Origin: Thalassobaculum_A sp040219215
GTDB lineage: Bacteria > Pseudomonadota > Alphaproteobacteria > Thalassobaculales > Thalassobaculaceae
DNA: 64,000 nucleotides
Direction: 5' to 3'
Assembly: GCF_040219215.1 (NCBI RefSeq)
Contig: NZ_JAVJSX010000025.1
Span: forward strand, 230,388 to 294,387
Part shown: positions 42,312 to 51,417 of the stretch, piece by piece
Layout: each line of letters starts with the position of its first letter
How positions within the stretch are numbered: the stretch's first letter is position 1
Program-made: the position numbers and the translations under genes
The notes under the pieces: generated by a model
The model's database searches: none
Told to the model about the DNA's origin: nothing
What the model saw: the letters and a program-made list of their open reading frames with translations, nothing else

Positions 42312-42791
42312 ATGGCCAAGGCGATGTTCGCGGCCGGATGCTTCTGGAGTTTGGAAGAGACGTTCCGGAACGTGACCGGCGTCTCCGACGTCGCCGTCGG
42401 CTACAGCGGCGGTGTCGTCGCGGATCCCACCTACGAGCAGGTATGCTCGGGCACGACCGGCCATGCCGAGGTCGTACTGATCGAGTTCGACCAGCGCAAG
42501 GTCGACTACGACGAGCTGCTGGAGGTGTTCTGGGACGCCCACGACCCGACGCAGGTGAACCGGCAGGGCGCCGATATCGGCAGCCAGTACCGTTCCGCCA
42601 TCTTCACCTTTGACAGCGACCAGGAAGCGGTGGCGCGGGAGTCCAAGCACGGACACGACGCATCCGGCCGTTTCGCCCGCCCGATCGCGACCGAAATCAC
42701 CCCGGCAGGCCCGTTCTGGCGCGCCGAGGAACGTCACCAGCGCTACCTCGCCAAACGCAGCGGGGCGCTGGCCGAAAAGGTCGCTCACTGA
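42312..42791 (+). CDS. msrA: Peptide-methionine (S)-S-oxide reductase MsrA
   Basis: This is a 159-residue MsrA. The catalytic Cys10 is in GCFWSLEETF, followed by SDVAVGYSGGVVADPTYEQV, CSGTTGHAEVVLIEFD and the late HDPTQVNRQGADIGSQYRSA. It reduces the S-epimer of methionine sulfoxide in proteins, with thioredoxin as the usual donor. There are no recycling cysteines at the C-terminus of the kind seen in E. coli, which may affect reductant use. It sits in a cluster with an SDR and a peroxiredoxin, a plausible oxidative-damage set. Confidence 0.95.
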   Translation: MAKAMFAAGCFWSLEETFRNVTGVSDVAVGYSGGVVADPTYEQVCSGTTGHAEVVLIEFDQRKVDYDELLEVFWDAHDPTQVNRQGADIGSQYRSAIFTFDSDQEAVARESKHGHDASGRFARPIATEITPAGPFWRAEERHQRYLAKRSGALAEKVAH

Positions 42792-42807
42792 ACACCGGGA
42801 GAATGCC

Positions 42808-43545
42808 GTGACCAAAGTTGCACTGGTAACGGGCGGATCCCGCGGAATCGGTGCAGCAACGTGCCGGCTCCTGGCACGCGACGGCTGGGACGTCGCGGTC
42901 AACTATCGCGCTGACGCTCCGGCGGCCGAAGCGGTGGTCGCCGAGATCGTCGCCATGGGACGCCGGGGGGTCGCAGTCCAGGGCGATGTCGGCAGCGAGA
43001 CCGATGTGCTGGCGATGTTCGAAACGACCGAGCGCGCGCTTGGGCCGATCACCGGCTTGGTCAACAGCGCCGGCATCAGCAGCCCGAAGGGCCGGGTCGA
43101 AGCCCTGACCGTCGAGGCCATCGACACCGTGCTGCGGGTGAACGTGGTCGGCTCGATCCTGACCTGCCGCGAGGCGATCAAGCGGATGTCCACCAAGCAC
43201 GGCGGCAAGGGCGGAGCGATCGTCAATGTATCGTCGGGCTCCGCCTATATCGGCAACCCCGGCAGCGGCGTGCTGTACGCGATCTCCAAGGGCGCGGTGA
43301 ACTCCCTGCACGCCGGGCTCAGCCAGGAAGTGGCCGGCGAAGGCATTCGGGTAAACGCCGTGTCGCCCGGCATGACCGCCACCGACATGGTCAGCGCCGA
43401 GGCGATCGAGAAGAACCTGCCGAACATTCCGATGGGACGGGCCGGCAAGGCCGAAGAGATCGCCGAGGCCATCGTCTGGCTGATGAGCGAGAAGGCAGGC
43501 TACGTTGCCGGTGCCAACATCCGGGTGGCCGGCGGACGACTGTAA
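42808..43545 (+). CDS. SDR family oxidoreductase (FabG-like)
   Basis: This 245-residue SDR starts at a GTG (42808) with a GGGAGAATGCC site. The motif TGGSRGIG (8-15) is followed by NSAGI (86-90), Ser142 (IVNVSSGS) and Tyr157/Lys161 (YAISK). The closing segment reads MSEKAGYVAGANIRVAGG, typical of 3-oxoacyl-ACP/CoA reductase-like proteins. Its start is 16 bases after msrA, so the two are probably co-transcribed. The substrate is unknown. Confidence 0.9.
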   Translation: MTKVALVTGGSRGIGAATCRLLARDGWDVAVNYRADAPAAEAVVAEIVAMGRRGVAVQGDVGSETDVLAMFETTERALGPITGLVNSAGISSPKGRVEALTVEAIDTVLRVNVVGSILTCREAIKRMSTKHGGKGGAIVNVSSGSAYIGNPGSGVLYAISKGAVNSLHAGLSQEVAGEGIRVNAVSPGMTATDMVSAEAIEKNLPNIPMGRAGKAEEIAEAIVWLMSEKAGYVAGANIRVAGGRL

Positions 43546-43583
43546 GCGCCCGCACCACTACCCGCCGCACCGGGATCGCCGCC

Positions 43584-44105
43584 ATGTCCGAAAAGCTGTC
43601 CGCCGGCGCCGTCGTCCCGGCGATCACCTTGCCGACCGTTGCCGGAGATCCGGCCCCCATCGGTGGAACGGCGTCGCGCTGGCGGGTCGTGTTCGTCTAC
43701 CGCGGCCTGCATTGCGGCGTGTGCAAGAGCTATCTGGCGCGGCTGGAAGGCCGCAGTGCCGAGTTCGAGGCCGAGGGCATCGATCTGATCGCCGTGTCAG
43801 GCGACACCCGCGAGCAGGCAGTCACGTTCGCCGAAGCCGCCGGTCTGACGATCCCAGTCGCCTACGGCCTGTCCGTCGAACAGATGCAGGCCCTGGGGCT
43901 GTACATCTCGGCCCCGTTCGTCAACACCGACGCGATCCGTCCGTTTCCCGAACCCGGGCTGTTCCTCGTCAGCCCCGAAGGCCGGGCCCACATGATCGAG
44001 ATCGCCAGTTCGCCGTTCATGCGGCCGGACCTGGATCTTGTGCTGCGCGGCGCCAAGATGGCCAGAAACGACGGATACCCGGTTCGCGGCACGATGGAAG
44101 CCTGA
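43584..44105 (+). CDS. Peroxiredoxin-like (AhpC/TSA family) protein
   Basis: This 173-residue thioredoxin-fold protein has VVFVYRGLHCGVCKSYLARL containing Cys44 and Cys47, a CxxC in place of the single peroxidatic Cys. It continues with EGIDLIAVSGDTREQAVTF and ends with a long FRAVGT-like tail (ARNDGYPVRGTMEA). This is the pattern of peroxiredoxin-like redoxins that reduce hydroperoxides, though the activity of this subgroup is uncertain. It follows the SDR by 38 bases and may be in one transcript with msrA and the SDR. Confidence 0.85.
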   Translation: MSEKLSAGAVVPAITLPTVAGDPAPIGGTASRWRVVFVYRGLHCGVCKSYLARLEGRSAEFEAEGIDLIAVSGDTREQAVTFAEAAGLTIPVAYGLSVEQMQALGLYISAPFVNTDAIRPFPEPGLFLVSPEGRAHMIEIASSPFMRPDLDLVLRGAKMARNDGYPVRGTMEA

Positions 44106-44204
44106 CAGGTCGGCTGCGCAGTCGACCGGCCGTTCCGGGATATTGCGGCTCGCGTTTCGCGTTTGGCCGGGCAATGATCGCCGTCCCTCCGCGAAAGCGT
44201 ACCC

Positions 44205-45080
44205 ATGCCGCTTGATGTCGCCCCGCTGGTCTACGCGCTGGTCGCCGCGCTCCTGTTCGCCCTGGGCGATCAGTGCCAGTACCTCGGGGTGCGCACGCTC
44301 GACTCGCGCAGCGGGACGATGATCTCCATCGTCACGTCGACCGCCTGCTTCTGGCTGCTGGCGCCGTTCCTGCTCGACTGGACCTACCTCGGCGCCGCCG
44401 GCATCTGGATCTTCGCCCTCATCGGCCTGTTCCGGCCGGCGTTGAGCGCCAACCTGTCGGTCGCCGGCGTGCGCTACCTGGGCCCGACGCTCTCCAGCAC
44501 CCTCAGCTCGACGTCGCCGCTGTTCGGCACCGCGCTCGGCGTGCTCTGGCTCGGCGAACTGCTCACCTGGCCGGTGGCGGTGGGCACCGCCGGCATCATC
44601 GGCTCGATCGTTCTGCTTTCGCGCCGCGGCAAGACCGGCAGCGTCAACGACTGGCCGCTGTGGGCGCTCGGGTTTCCGATCGCCGCCGCCGCTATCCGCT
44701 CGCTGGCACACGTGCTTTCCAAGGTCGGGATGGTCACGGTGCCGGACGCCTACGTGGCCGGACTGGTGTCGTTCAGCGTCTCGTCGGTGCTGCTGCTGTC
44801 GATGCAGGCAGCCCGCCGGGAACGTCCTCAGATCGTGCTCGGCAGTCCGTCATTGTGGTTCGTCGGCAGCGGCGTTGCGATGGCGCTGGCAATCACGGCC
44901 CTCAACCAGGCGCTGCTGACCGGCCAGATCATCGTGGTGGTGCCGATCGTCTCGGCCGCTCCGGTGTTCACCCTGCTGCTCAGCATCGCGGTGTTTCGGC
45001 GCGAACGGCCGACGGCCCGACTGGTCGCCGCGGTCGCCGTCGTGGTGCCGTCGGTGATCCTGATCGCCCTCGGACGATAG
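44205..45080 (+). CDS. EamA/DMT-superfamily transporter
   Basis: This is a 291-residue ten-helix protein, the fourth DMT transporter of the window and more divergent than the tandem pair. It begins MPLDVAPLVYALVAALLFAL and has LFRPALSANLSVAGVRYLG. A further feature is SGVAMALAITALNQALLTG in the second EamA repeat. A function as a metabolite exporter is likely. It follows the peroxiredoxin by 99 bases and is followed after 86 bases by the cyclase. It has no clear operon. Confidence 0.85.
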   Translation: MPLDVAPLVYALVAALLFALGDQCQYLGVRTLDSRSGTMISIVTSTACFWLLAPFLLDWTYLGAAGIWIFALIGLFRPALSANLSVAGVRYLGPTLSSTLSSTSPLFGTALGVLWLGELLTWPVAVGTAGIIGSIVLLSRRGKTGSVNDWPLWALGFPIAAAAIRSLAHVLSKVGMVTVPDAYVAGLVSFSVSSVLLLSMQAARRERPQIVLGSPSLWFVGSGVAMALAITALNQALLTGQIIVVVPIVSAAPVFTLLLSIAVFRRERPTARLVAAVAVVVPSVILIALGR

Positions 45081-45166
45081 GGTAGCGGCGTCCCGTTCAA
45101 CGGCTCGACAGGGCTTCGCGACCCGGATTCCGCGTAGTACGCTCCCGTCGCTCCACAGGGTCCGCC

Positions 45167-45955
45167 ATGCAGAATGCTGAACGCCGCCTCTCCGCGATCT
45201 TGTGTGCCGATGTGGTCGGCTACTCACGGCTCGTTCGAACGGACGAGACCGGGACGCTCGCCCGCCTGAACGAGGCCCGGTCGATCCTGCATACGGCGGT
45301 GGAAGAGAATGGCGGGCGGGTGTTCAACCTGGCCGGCGATGGCTTGCTCGCCGAGTTTCCCAGCGCCGTAGCCGCCGTGCAGGCAGCCGCCGGGAGCCAG
45401 GACCGCTTGGCGGTTTGGGCCGCGAACCAGCCCGACGAGTGCCGCATGGATCTGCGGATCGGCGTAAACCTCGCCGATGTCGTGGTCGACGGCAACGACC
45501 TGCTCGGCGACGGCGTCAATGTCGCGGCGCGGCTGCAGGCGTTGGCCGAACCAGGAGGCGTCTGCATCTCGGGGGCTGTCTACGAACAGACCCGTGGGCG
45601 CCTGGCGCTGGAGTTCATCGAATTCGACCAACAGCCGTTGAAGAACATCGCCGATCCCATCCGGGTCTATGCGCTGCGGAGCGGCGTCGACCCCTCGGTC
45701 GTGGGCAACATAGCGGTATCCGGACCAGCGACGACCGGCGGCACTCGCCGCAATCCGCGGCGCGCGCGCGTTCTGCGACGCCTCGCCGGTATTGTCGTCA
45801 TCATCGCCCTCCTGCTGGTCATCAACCTGCTGACGACCCCGCACCGCATCTGGATCCACTGGCCGGCGCTCGGGATGGGTGCCGCCCTGGTCCTGTCGGA
45901 GCTGCGCCGGTGGCTTTGGGGTCACCCGTGGTTCAGCGACCGGCTGCCGGATTAG
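45167..45955 (+). CDS. Class III adenylate/guanylate cyclase with C-terminal two-helix membrane domain
   Basis: This is a 262-residue protein. The N-terminal cyclase homology domain (about 1-165) begins RRLSAILCADVVGYSRLV, with metal-binding Asp15 and Asp58 (NLAGDGLLAEF). GDGVNVAARLQ provides the transition-state Asn118 and Arg122. After a basic linker it has two hydrophobic segments, about 206-223 and 228-243, ending SELRRWLWGHPWFSDR, similar to the small 2TM module found in other bacterial signalling proteins. It would make cAMP or cGMP from the membrane. No regulator or receptor gene is beside it. The Asp/Asn/Arg set is intact, so it should be active. Confidence 0.87.
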   Translation: MQNAERRLSAILCADVVGYSRLVRTDETGTLARLNEARSILHTAVEENGGRVFNLAGDGLLAEFPSAVAAVQAAAGSQDRLAVWAANQPDECRMDLRIGVNLADVVVDGNDLLGDGVNVAARLQALAEPGGVCISGAVYEQTRGRLALEFIEFDQQPLKNIADPIRVYALRSGVDPSVVGNIAVSGPATTGGTRRNPRRARVLRRLAGIVVIIALLLVINLLTTPHRIWIHWPALGMGAALVLSELRRWLWGHPWFSDRLPD

Positions 45956-45985
45956 TTATCGCACCCAAATAACGTGGGGTTGGAA

Positions 45986-47152
45986 TCAGGCCAGCGCAGC
46001 CTCCAGTTCCGCCAGCAGATCCTCGCAATCCTCGATGCCGACCGACAGGCGCACCAGCCCATCCGAGATGCCCAAAGCCTCGCGGATCTCCCGCGGCACG
46101 CTGGCATGGGTCATGATCGCCGGGTGCTCGATCAGGCTCTCGACCCCGCCCAGCGACTCCGCCAGGGCGAACAGCTCGCACCGCTCCAGGAACCGGCGGG
46201 CGTCGTCGAGGCCTCCCTTCAGGATCGCCGTGACCATGCCCCCGAAACCACTCATCTGCCGTTTGGCGAGCTCGTGCTGCGGATGGCTCGCCAGCCCCGG
46301 ATAGAACACCTTCTCGATCTTCGGATGCCCCTCCAGGAACTCGGCGATCCGCTGCGCATTGGCGCAGTGCCGCTCCATCCGCACCGGAAGGGTCTTGAGC
46401 GCCCGCAGCACCAGAAAGCTGTCGAACGGCCCCGCGATCGACCCGATGGCGTTCTGCAGGAATGCCAGCTTGTCGCGAATGACGTCTCGGCCTTCGGCCA
46501 CCACGGCGATGCCGCCGACCACGTCGGAATGCCCGTTCAGGTACTTGGTGGTGGAGTGCATGACGATGTCGAACCCATGGTCCAGCGGGCGCTGGACGTA
46601 GGGCGAGCAGAAGGTGTTGTCGCACACGCTGATCAGATTGTGCTTCTTGGCGATCCCGGCGATGGCGTCGAGGTCGACCAGCTTCAGCAGAGGGTTGGTC
46701 GGGCTCTCCACCCAGACCATCTTGGTATTCTCCTGGATCGCCGCCTCGAACGCCGCGGGATCGGACAGGTCGACGAAGCTGAACTGCAATCCCGACGAGC
46801 GCCGGCGTACGTTCTCGAACAGTCGGTAGGATCCACCGTACAAGTCGTCCATGGCGATCACGTGATCGCCGGAATCCAGCAGTTCCAGCAGAGTACCCAT
46901 GGCGGCCAGACCACTGGCGAACGCAAAGCCGGCGTTGCCGTTCTCCAGATCGGCGACGCAGGCCTCCAGCGCGAACCGTGTCGGATTCTGGCTGCGCGAA
47001 TATTCGAATCCCTTGTGCACGCCCGGGCTTTCCTGGACGTAGGTCGATGTCGCGTAGATCGGCGTCATGATGGCGCCGGTCGTCGGGTCCGGTGCCTGGC
47101 CGGCGTGGATCGCCCTGGTTGCGAAGCCGGTCCGGTTGCGGGTGTTCGCCAT
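45986..47152 (-). CDS. Cystathionine gamma-lyase/synthase family protein
   Basis: This is a 388-residue Cys/Met-metabolism PLP enzyme. The active-site lysine is Lys203 in MHSTTKYLNGHSDV. Other landmarks are IYATSTYVQESPG, YSRSQNPTRFALEACVADLE and GGSYRLFENV (the Tyr of YGG stacks on PLP). It is encoded 16 bases after a cystathionine beta-synthase gene, so it most probably acts as the gamma-lyase of reverse transsulfuration, giving cysteine from cystathionine. By sequence alone, gamma-synthase is an alternative. Confidence 0.93.
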   Translation of the reverse strand: MANTRNRTGFATRAIHAGQAPDPTTGAIMTPIYATSTYVQESPGVHKGFEYSRSQNPTRFALEACVADLENGNAGFAFASGLAAMGTLLELLDSGDHVIAMDDLYGGSYRLFENVRRRSSGLQFSFVDLSDPAAFEAAIQENTKMVWVESPTNPLLKLVDLDAIAGIAKKHNLISVCDNTFCSPYVQRPLDHGFDIVMHSTTKYLNGHSDVVGGIAVVAEGRDVIRDKLAFLQNAIGSIAGPFDSFLVLRALKTLPVRMERHCANAQRIAEFLEGHPKIEKVFYPGLASHPQHELAKRQMSGFGGMVTAILKGGLDDARRFLERCELFALAESLGGVESLIEHPAIMTHASVPREIREALGISDGLVRLSVGIEDCEDLLAELEAALA

Positions 47153-47168
47153 GCGACTCTCCGATGTG

Positions 47169-48542
47169 TCAGCCGAGCTTTCGGCGCAGATGGTTGATGA
47201 GATCGACCTTGGTCACCATGCCGAGGAAGGTACCCTCGCCGTCCTCGACGATCGCAACCTTGTCGGCCCTGAACAGCGGCAGCAGGGCCGAGGTATCGGC
47301 GCTGGCCGCCAGGGTGTCCAGTTTGCTGGTCATGTGGGCGTCGACGGTGTCCTGGAAGCAATCGGCGCATTCGTGCACCGCCATCAGCAGGTCTTCTTCG
47401 TCGAGCAGACCGACGATCTTCGTCCCGTCGATCACCGGCAGCTGTGAGACGTCGTTGGCCCGCATCCGGTTGTAGGCGGTGTTGATGGTGTCCTTGGGGC
47501 CGACCGAAACGATCCGGCCCTCGTCGGCCCGGCGTGTGATCAGGTCGCGCAGGTCGCCGGCGGCCGGCCGGTCGAGCAGGCCCTGATCGGCCAGCCAGGC
47601 GTCGTCGTAAGCCTTGGACAGGTATTTGTTGCCGGTATCGCACACGAAGGTGACGACCCGCAGCGGCTCGGTCTGTCGCCGGCACCAGCGCAGCGCGCCG
47701 GCCAGCAGGGTGCCGGTCGAGGTGCCGCCGAGAATGCCCTCGGTGCGCAGCAGTTCGTTGGCCGCCGCGAACGCCTCCTTGTCGGTCACTGTGACCCCGT
47801 CATCAATCACCGACAGGTCAAGGTTCGGCGGAATGAAATCCTCGCCGATGCCTTCCACCAGCCACGAGCCGCCCTCATACGTGACGCGGCCGGTCTCGAC
47901 GGCACCGGCGACCACCGAGCCGGCCGGGTCGGCGACCACCACCCGCAGCTTGGGGTTCTTGGATTTCAGGTATCGCCCGGTACCGGAGATGGTGCCGCCG
48001 GAACCGACGCCCGCAACCAGCGCGTCCACCCGGCCCTCCATCTGCTCCCAGATTTCCGGACCGGTCGTGGTTTCGTGCGCCAGGGGGTTGGCCGGATTGT
48101 CGAACTGGCTGGCCCAGAATGCGCCCGGCGTCTCGGCCACGATGCGCTCGGCCATGTCCTGGTAGTACTCCGGGTGCCCCTTCGGCACGTCGGAGCGGGT
48201 CAACCTCACCTCGGCGCCGAGCGCGCGCAGATGGCGGATCTTGTCGGCGCTCATCTTGTCCGGAATCACCAAGACCAGCCGGTAGCCCTTCTGGGCAGCC
48301 ACCAGCGCGAGGCCCAAACCGGTGTTGCCGGCAGTCGCCTCGACGATCACACCGCCTGGCTTCAGCCGCCCGTCCCGCTCGGCCGCCTCGATCATCGCCA
48401 GGCCGATCCGGTCCTTGATCGATCCGGCCGGGTTCTGGTTCTCCAGTTTGACGAACAACCGGCATGGGCCGGTATCCAGGCGTGTCAGTTCCAGCATCGG
48501 CGTGTTGCCGATCATCTCGAGTACGGATCTGGGGGGCGCCAT
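47169..48542 (-). CDS. Cystathionine beta-synthase
   Basis: This is a 457-residue protein with a catalytic PLP domain (about 1-320) and two CBS domains (about 335-457). The Schiff-base lysine is Lys43 in NPAGSIKDRIG. The glycine-rich phosphate loop is in TAGNTG, and the C-terminal part has GLLDEEDLLMAVHE and VTKVDLINHLRRKLG. A TTG further upstream is a poor start. It condenses homocysteine and serine to cystathionine. With the next gene it makes a two-gene cysteine-from-methionine module, and the CBS domains suggest nucleotide or SAM control. Confidence 0.93.
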   Translation of the reverse strand: MAPPRSVLEMIGNTPMLELTRLDTGPCRLFVKLENQNPAGSIKDRIGLAMIEAAERDGRLKPGGVIVEATAGNTGLGLALVAAQKGYRLVLVIPDKMSADKIRHLRALGAEVRLTRSDVPKGHPEYYQDMAERIVAETPGAFWASQFDNPANPLAHETTTGPEIWEQMEGRVDALVAGVGSGGTISGTGRYLKSKNPKLRVVVADPAGSVVAGAVETGRVTYEGGSWLVEGIGEDFIPPNLDLSVIDDGVTVTDKEAFAAANELLRTEGILGGTSTGTLLAGALRWCRRQTEPLRVVTFVCDTGNKYLSKAYDDAWLADQGLLDRPAAGDLRDLITRRADEGRIVSVGPKDTINTAYNRMRANDVSQLPVIDGTKIVGLLDEEDLLMAVHECADCFQDTVDAHMTSKLDTLAASADTSALLPLFRADKVAIVEDGEGTFLGMVTKVDLINHLRRKLG

Positions 48543-48648
48543 GGCCGTCTCCAACGCGCGGCTGTGTCGGGACCGGGTATATGGCGATGCCGACCGGCGT
48601 CGCTAGGGACGCCGCCGCGTTACAGCCGTTCCAAGGCGCGAATTCCGG

Positions 48649-49785
48649 CTATGCGAGGATCTGATAGGTCAGCGACAGCAGCTGATGCAGCGGTTCGTAC
48701 TTCAGCCGCTTGGTGCCCTGCCGGTCGGTCACGGCACGCCAGACCTCGTTGGCGTGGTCGAGTCGCGACTGGGAATCGCCGAGTTCGGCAAACACGTCGG
48801 ACGCGTTGCCGAGAAAGGCGATGAACGGCCCCGGACTTTTCTTGTCGACGAACAGCGCCCGATAGGCGGCGTTGTATTCGTCCAGGCGAAGCTTCGCCTT
48901 GCGCCACCGATCGCGCAACGCGGTACGGGTCGCATCGCGCACTTCGTGCACCAGCTTGCGATTGGCCGACGGGATCAGGTCGATCGGCTCGGCCTCGTTG
49001 CCGAGCCACTGCGCGAACCGCCGGATGTTGGCCTCCAGCGACGCCATCCGGTAGTCGTAGTAGATCACGCCCTTCCAGGCGTACAGGGAAGCCGGTGCCT
49101 CCTCCGGATCCAGTTCCATTGCCTGGATGACCGGGCCGAGGGCCTCCATGTCCTTGGCGTCCCAAATTTTCTCGACCAGCATCCGCAGGCGCGCCTGGGC
49201 GCGGGCGGCATCCAGGCCGGCAAAGGCGAACTCCACGATCGGCCGGAATTTCAACATCACGTGGTCGCGAATCTTGCTCCACTCGTCCTGGGTGATCTCG
49301 AAATAGGCAGGATGCGGCGTGATGCCCTCGGCCAGCAGGCGATCCTTCAACAGGAACGGATCGAGCGAGGGAAGCTGGTCGAAGATCTGGATGATGTCGC
49401 GATCGCGGATGTAATCCTCAACGCCGCGCTTGCGGTCAAATCCCGCCTGGAACGCCAACGCATCGTCGAAGTTCTGGGCGCCGACAAAGATCGACTTGCC
49501 GCCCTCGTAGGCGTTCGTCTCGTTGAACGCGAAATACAACTTGGTGCCGATCCGATTGAACCGGCTCGGCAAATCCCGGCTGTCCTGCAGCACCTGCTTG
49601 ATGAAGATGATCCGGTGCAGTTCGGGATGCCGGAACATGAAATCGTCGGCAGAACCTCCGGCGTCCTGCGCCAGCCGGTGCAAACGGTCGACGTGATAGA
49701 CCCGCGACGAACCGGCGTTCAGTTCGGTCGCAAGGTGCAGTGCCGAGAGTTTGTCGGAATCGACTAGCTTGGAAGAGTCGAGCAT
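48649..49785 (-). CDS. Protein of unknown function, 378 residues
   Basis: I cannot place this protein in a family. It is mainly alpha-helical, without signal peptide or membrane segment. The N-terminal part has LHLATELNAGSSRVYHVDRL and FRHPELHRIIFIKQVLQDSR. It is followed by a beta-rich patch, TKLYFAFNETNAYEGGKSIF. The central segment has IRDRDIIQIFDQLPSLDPFL and ITQDEWSKIRDHVML. A helical C-terminus follows with LRDRWRKAKLRLDEYNAAYR. The ATG at 49785 is used; an upstream ATG at 49824 is unneeded. Codon use matches its neighbours. It sits 106 bases upstream of cystathionine beta-synthase on the same strand, but no functional link is visible. Confidence 0.7.
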   Translation of the reverse strand: MLDSSKLVDSDKLSALHLATELNAGSSRVYHVDRLHRLAQDAGGSADDFMFRHPELHRIIFIKQVLQDSRDLPSRFNRIGTKLYFAFNETNAYEGGKSIFVGAQNFDDALAFQAGFDRKRGVEDYIRDRDIIQIFDQLPSLDPFLLKDRLLAEGITPHPAYFEITQDEWSKIRDHVMLKFRPIVEFAFAGLDAARAQARLRMLVEKIWDAKDMEALGPVIQAMELDPEEAPASLYAWKGVIYYDYRMASLEANIRRFAQWLGNEAEPIDLIPSANRKLVHEVRDATRTALRDRWRKAKLRLDEYNAAYRALFVDKKSPGPFIAFLGNASDVFAELGDSQSRLDHANEVWRAVTDRQGTKRLKYEPLHQLLSLTYQILA

Positions 49786-49872
49786 GTTCGGTCGCGTCGG
49801 TGGTGGGCCGGGCGACTCTAGCATACGTCGGTAGCGTACCTAGCCGGAAACCTCCGGCTGCGGGGCAGGCTG

Positions 49873-51417
49873 CTAAGCGCAGACCGCGGTGCAGTCTTCT
49901 GCGCTTTGAGGCCGCTGCCACGCCCCGCTGAACGGCACCCTTTCAACCGGAAACACCAAACGAACCGTCGTACCCTCGCTCACCCGACTGGCAATCGACA
50001 TCGTGCCGCTATGGCGTTCCATCAGTCCCTTGGTGATGGCGAGCCCGAGCCCGGTGCCGCCCTGGCGGCTCACGCTGATATCCTCGTCGAGGTTGAACGG
50101 CTCGGTGACCAGGGCCAGACGCTCGCGTGGAATTCCCCCACCGGAATCCCGCACGGTTAGAATCAGATCCCCCTCCTTACCGGGCTCGGCGGTCAGGGTG
50201 ATCCGCCCTCCCGGGGGCGTGTGCTTGATAGCGTTCGACAACAGGTTCAGCAGCATCTGCCGTACCGACCGGCGATCGGCGATGAGAACCGTCGGCCCCG
50301 TTGCCTGCAATGCACACGTCAAACCGCTTTCGTCCAACAAGCGCTGCACCGTCCGGCGCGATTGATCGAGAATGCCCGCAACATCGATATAGTCGTCGTG
50401 CAGCGTTACTTTATCCATTTCGATACGGGAATAGTCCAGAATATCGTTTATGACATCCAGCAAATGAAGACCGCTGTCATTTATATCTGTCGCGTACTCA
50501 CGGTACTTCGAATTACCGATCGCCCCCCACATTTCATCCCGAATGAGCTCCGACATGCCAATGATTGCATTCAGAGGAGTGCGAAGTTCGTGGCTGACAT
50601 TGGCGAGAAACCGGGTCTTGCTCTCGCTCCCCTGCTTGGCGGCAAGTTGCGCTTCAACAAGTTCCTGTTCACGCGCCTTGTGCGGCGTGATGTCGCGAAA
50701 GAACCCCACCAAGGTCGGCGCTCCATCAATCTGCGTCATGCCCGATGTGATTTCAACCGGCACCAACCGGCCATCCCGGCGCCGAATCGTCGCGTTGGGC
50801 GTGTGTGCCCGCCCGGCAGCCTGGGTGCGCTCCACGCACCATCCATCCTGTTTGTCCTGATCCCACGCGCGCAGCTCTTTCTTGTGAATCCCGATCAATG
50901 CTGAGCTATCGCATCCGAACAACACACCAGCCTGATCGTTGGCGTCCAGGATCGACCCGGTGACCGCGTCCGCCAACAGGACCGCATCCGCACAGGTCTC
51001 CAGGATCACACGATGCCGTTCCTCGAGCACCCGCAGGCGAGCATCAGCACGCGCACGCTCGGTCACGTCCCGGACCAGGGCCAAAAGAATCTGTCCGCCA
51101 TTGAACGATGTCTTGGAAATTGAAACCTCGGCGTCGAACTCGTTGCCGTCCTTACGCCGGCCGGTCACACCTCCGCGTTCCTGCATCATCCGGCTTGACT
51201 GCGCCGACTGGCGAAATCCCTCGACGTCGGCCTCGTGCCGGTCGCGATGCGCATGCGGGATCAGGATGTCGAGCGACTGCCCGAGCATCTCGGCTGCGGA
51301 ATATCCGAACATCCGCTCCGCAGAACCGTTCACGAACACAATCGTCGACGAGTCATTGACCCCGACGACCCCTTCGTCCAGGGAATGAAGAAACACCAGA
51401 TCGCGATTCTGCTGCAT
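49873..51417 (-). CDS. PAS-PAS sensor histidine kinase
   Basis: This 514-residue kinase starts at the ATG at 51417 with a GGAGGCC site. The order is PAS1 (about 5-118, with FGYSAAEMLGQSLDILIPH), PAS2 (about 130-245, with DGAPTLVGFFRDIT), HisKA with phospho-acceptor His276 (ANVSHELRTPLNAIIG), and HATPase with LLNLLSNAIKHTPPG, DSGGGIP and GGTGLGLAI. There is no membrane segment, so it is cytosolic. A response regulator gene is not next to it. Parts of the kinase region, around 50380-50540, have lower GC than the rest of the window. The next gene downstream in the same direction is a close relative. Confidence 0.9.
   Translation of the reverse strand: MQQNRDLVFLHSLDEGVVGVNDSSTIVFVNGSAERMFGYSAAEMLGQSLDILIPHAHRDRHEADVEGFRQSAQSSRMMQERGGVTGRRKDGNEFDAEVSISKTSFNGGQILLALVRDVTERARADARLRVLEERHRVILETCADAVLLADAVTGSILDANDQAGVLFGCDSSALIGIHKKELRAWDQDKQDGWCVERTQAAGRAHTPNATIRRRDGRLVPVEITSGMTQIDGAPTLVGFFRDITPHKAREQELVEAQLAAKQGSESKTRFLANVSHELRTPLNAIIGMSELIRDEMWGAIGNSKYREYATDINDSGLHLLDVINDILDYSRIEMDKVTLHDDYIDVAGILDQSRRTVQRLLDESGLTCALQATGPTVLIADRRSVRQMLLNLLSNAIKHTPPGGRITLTAEPGKEGDLILTVRDSGGGIPRERLALVTEPFNLDEDISVSRQGGTGLGLAITKGLMERHSGTMSIASRVSEGTTVRLVFPVERVPFSGAWQRPQSAEDCTAVCA

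Noticed and set aside
48543..48648. A riboswitch or leader upstream of cystathionine beta-synthase
   Set aside because: The spacer is only 106 bases and shows just a 6-base-pair hairpin (GGCGTC/GACGCC); none of the conserved cores of SAM riboswitches is visible.
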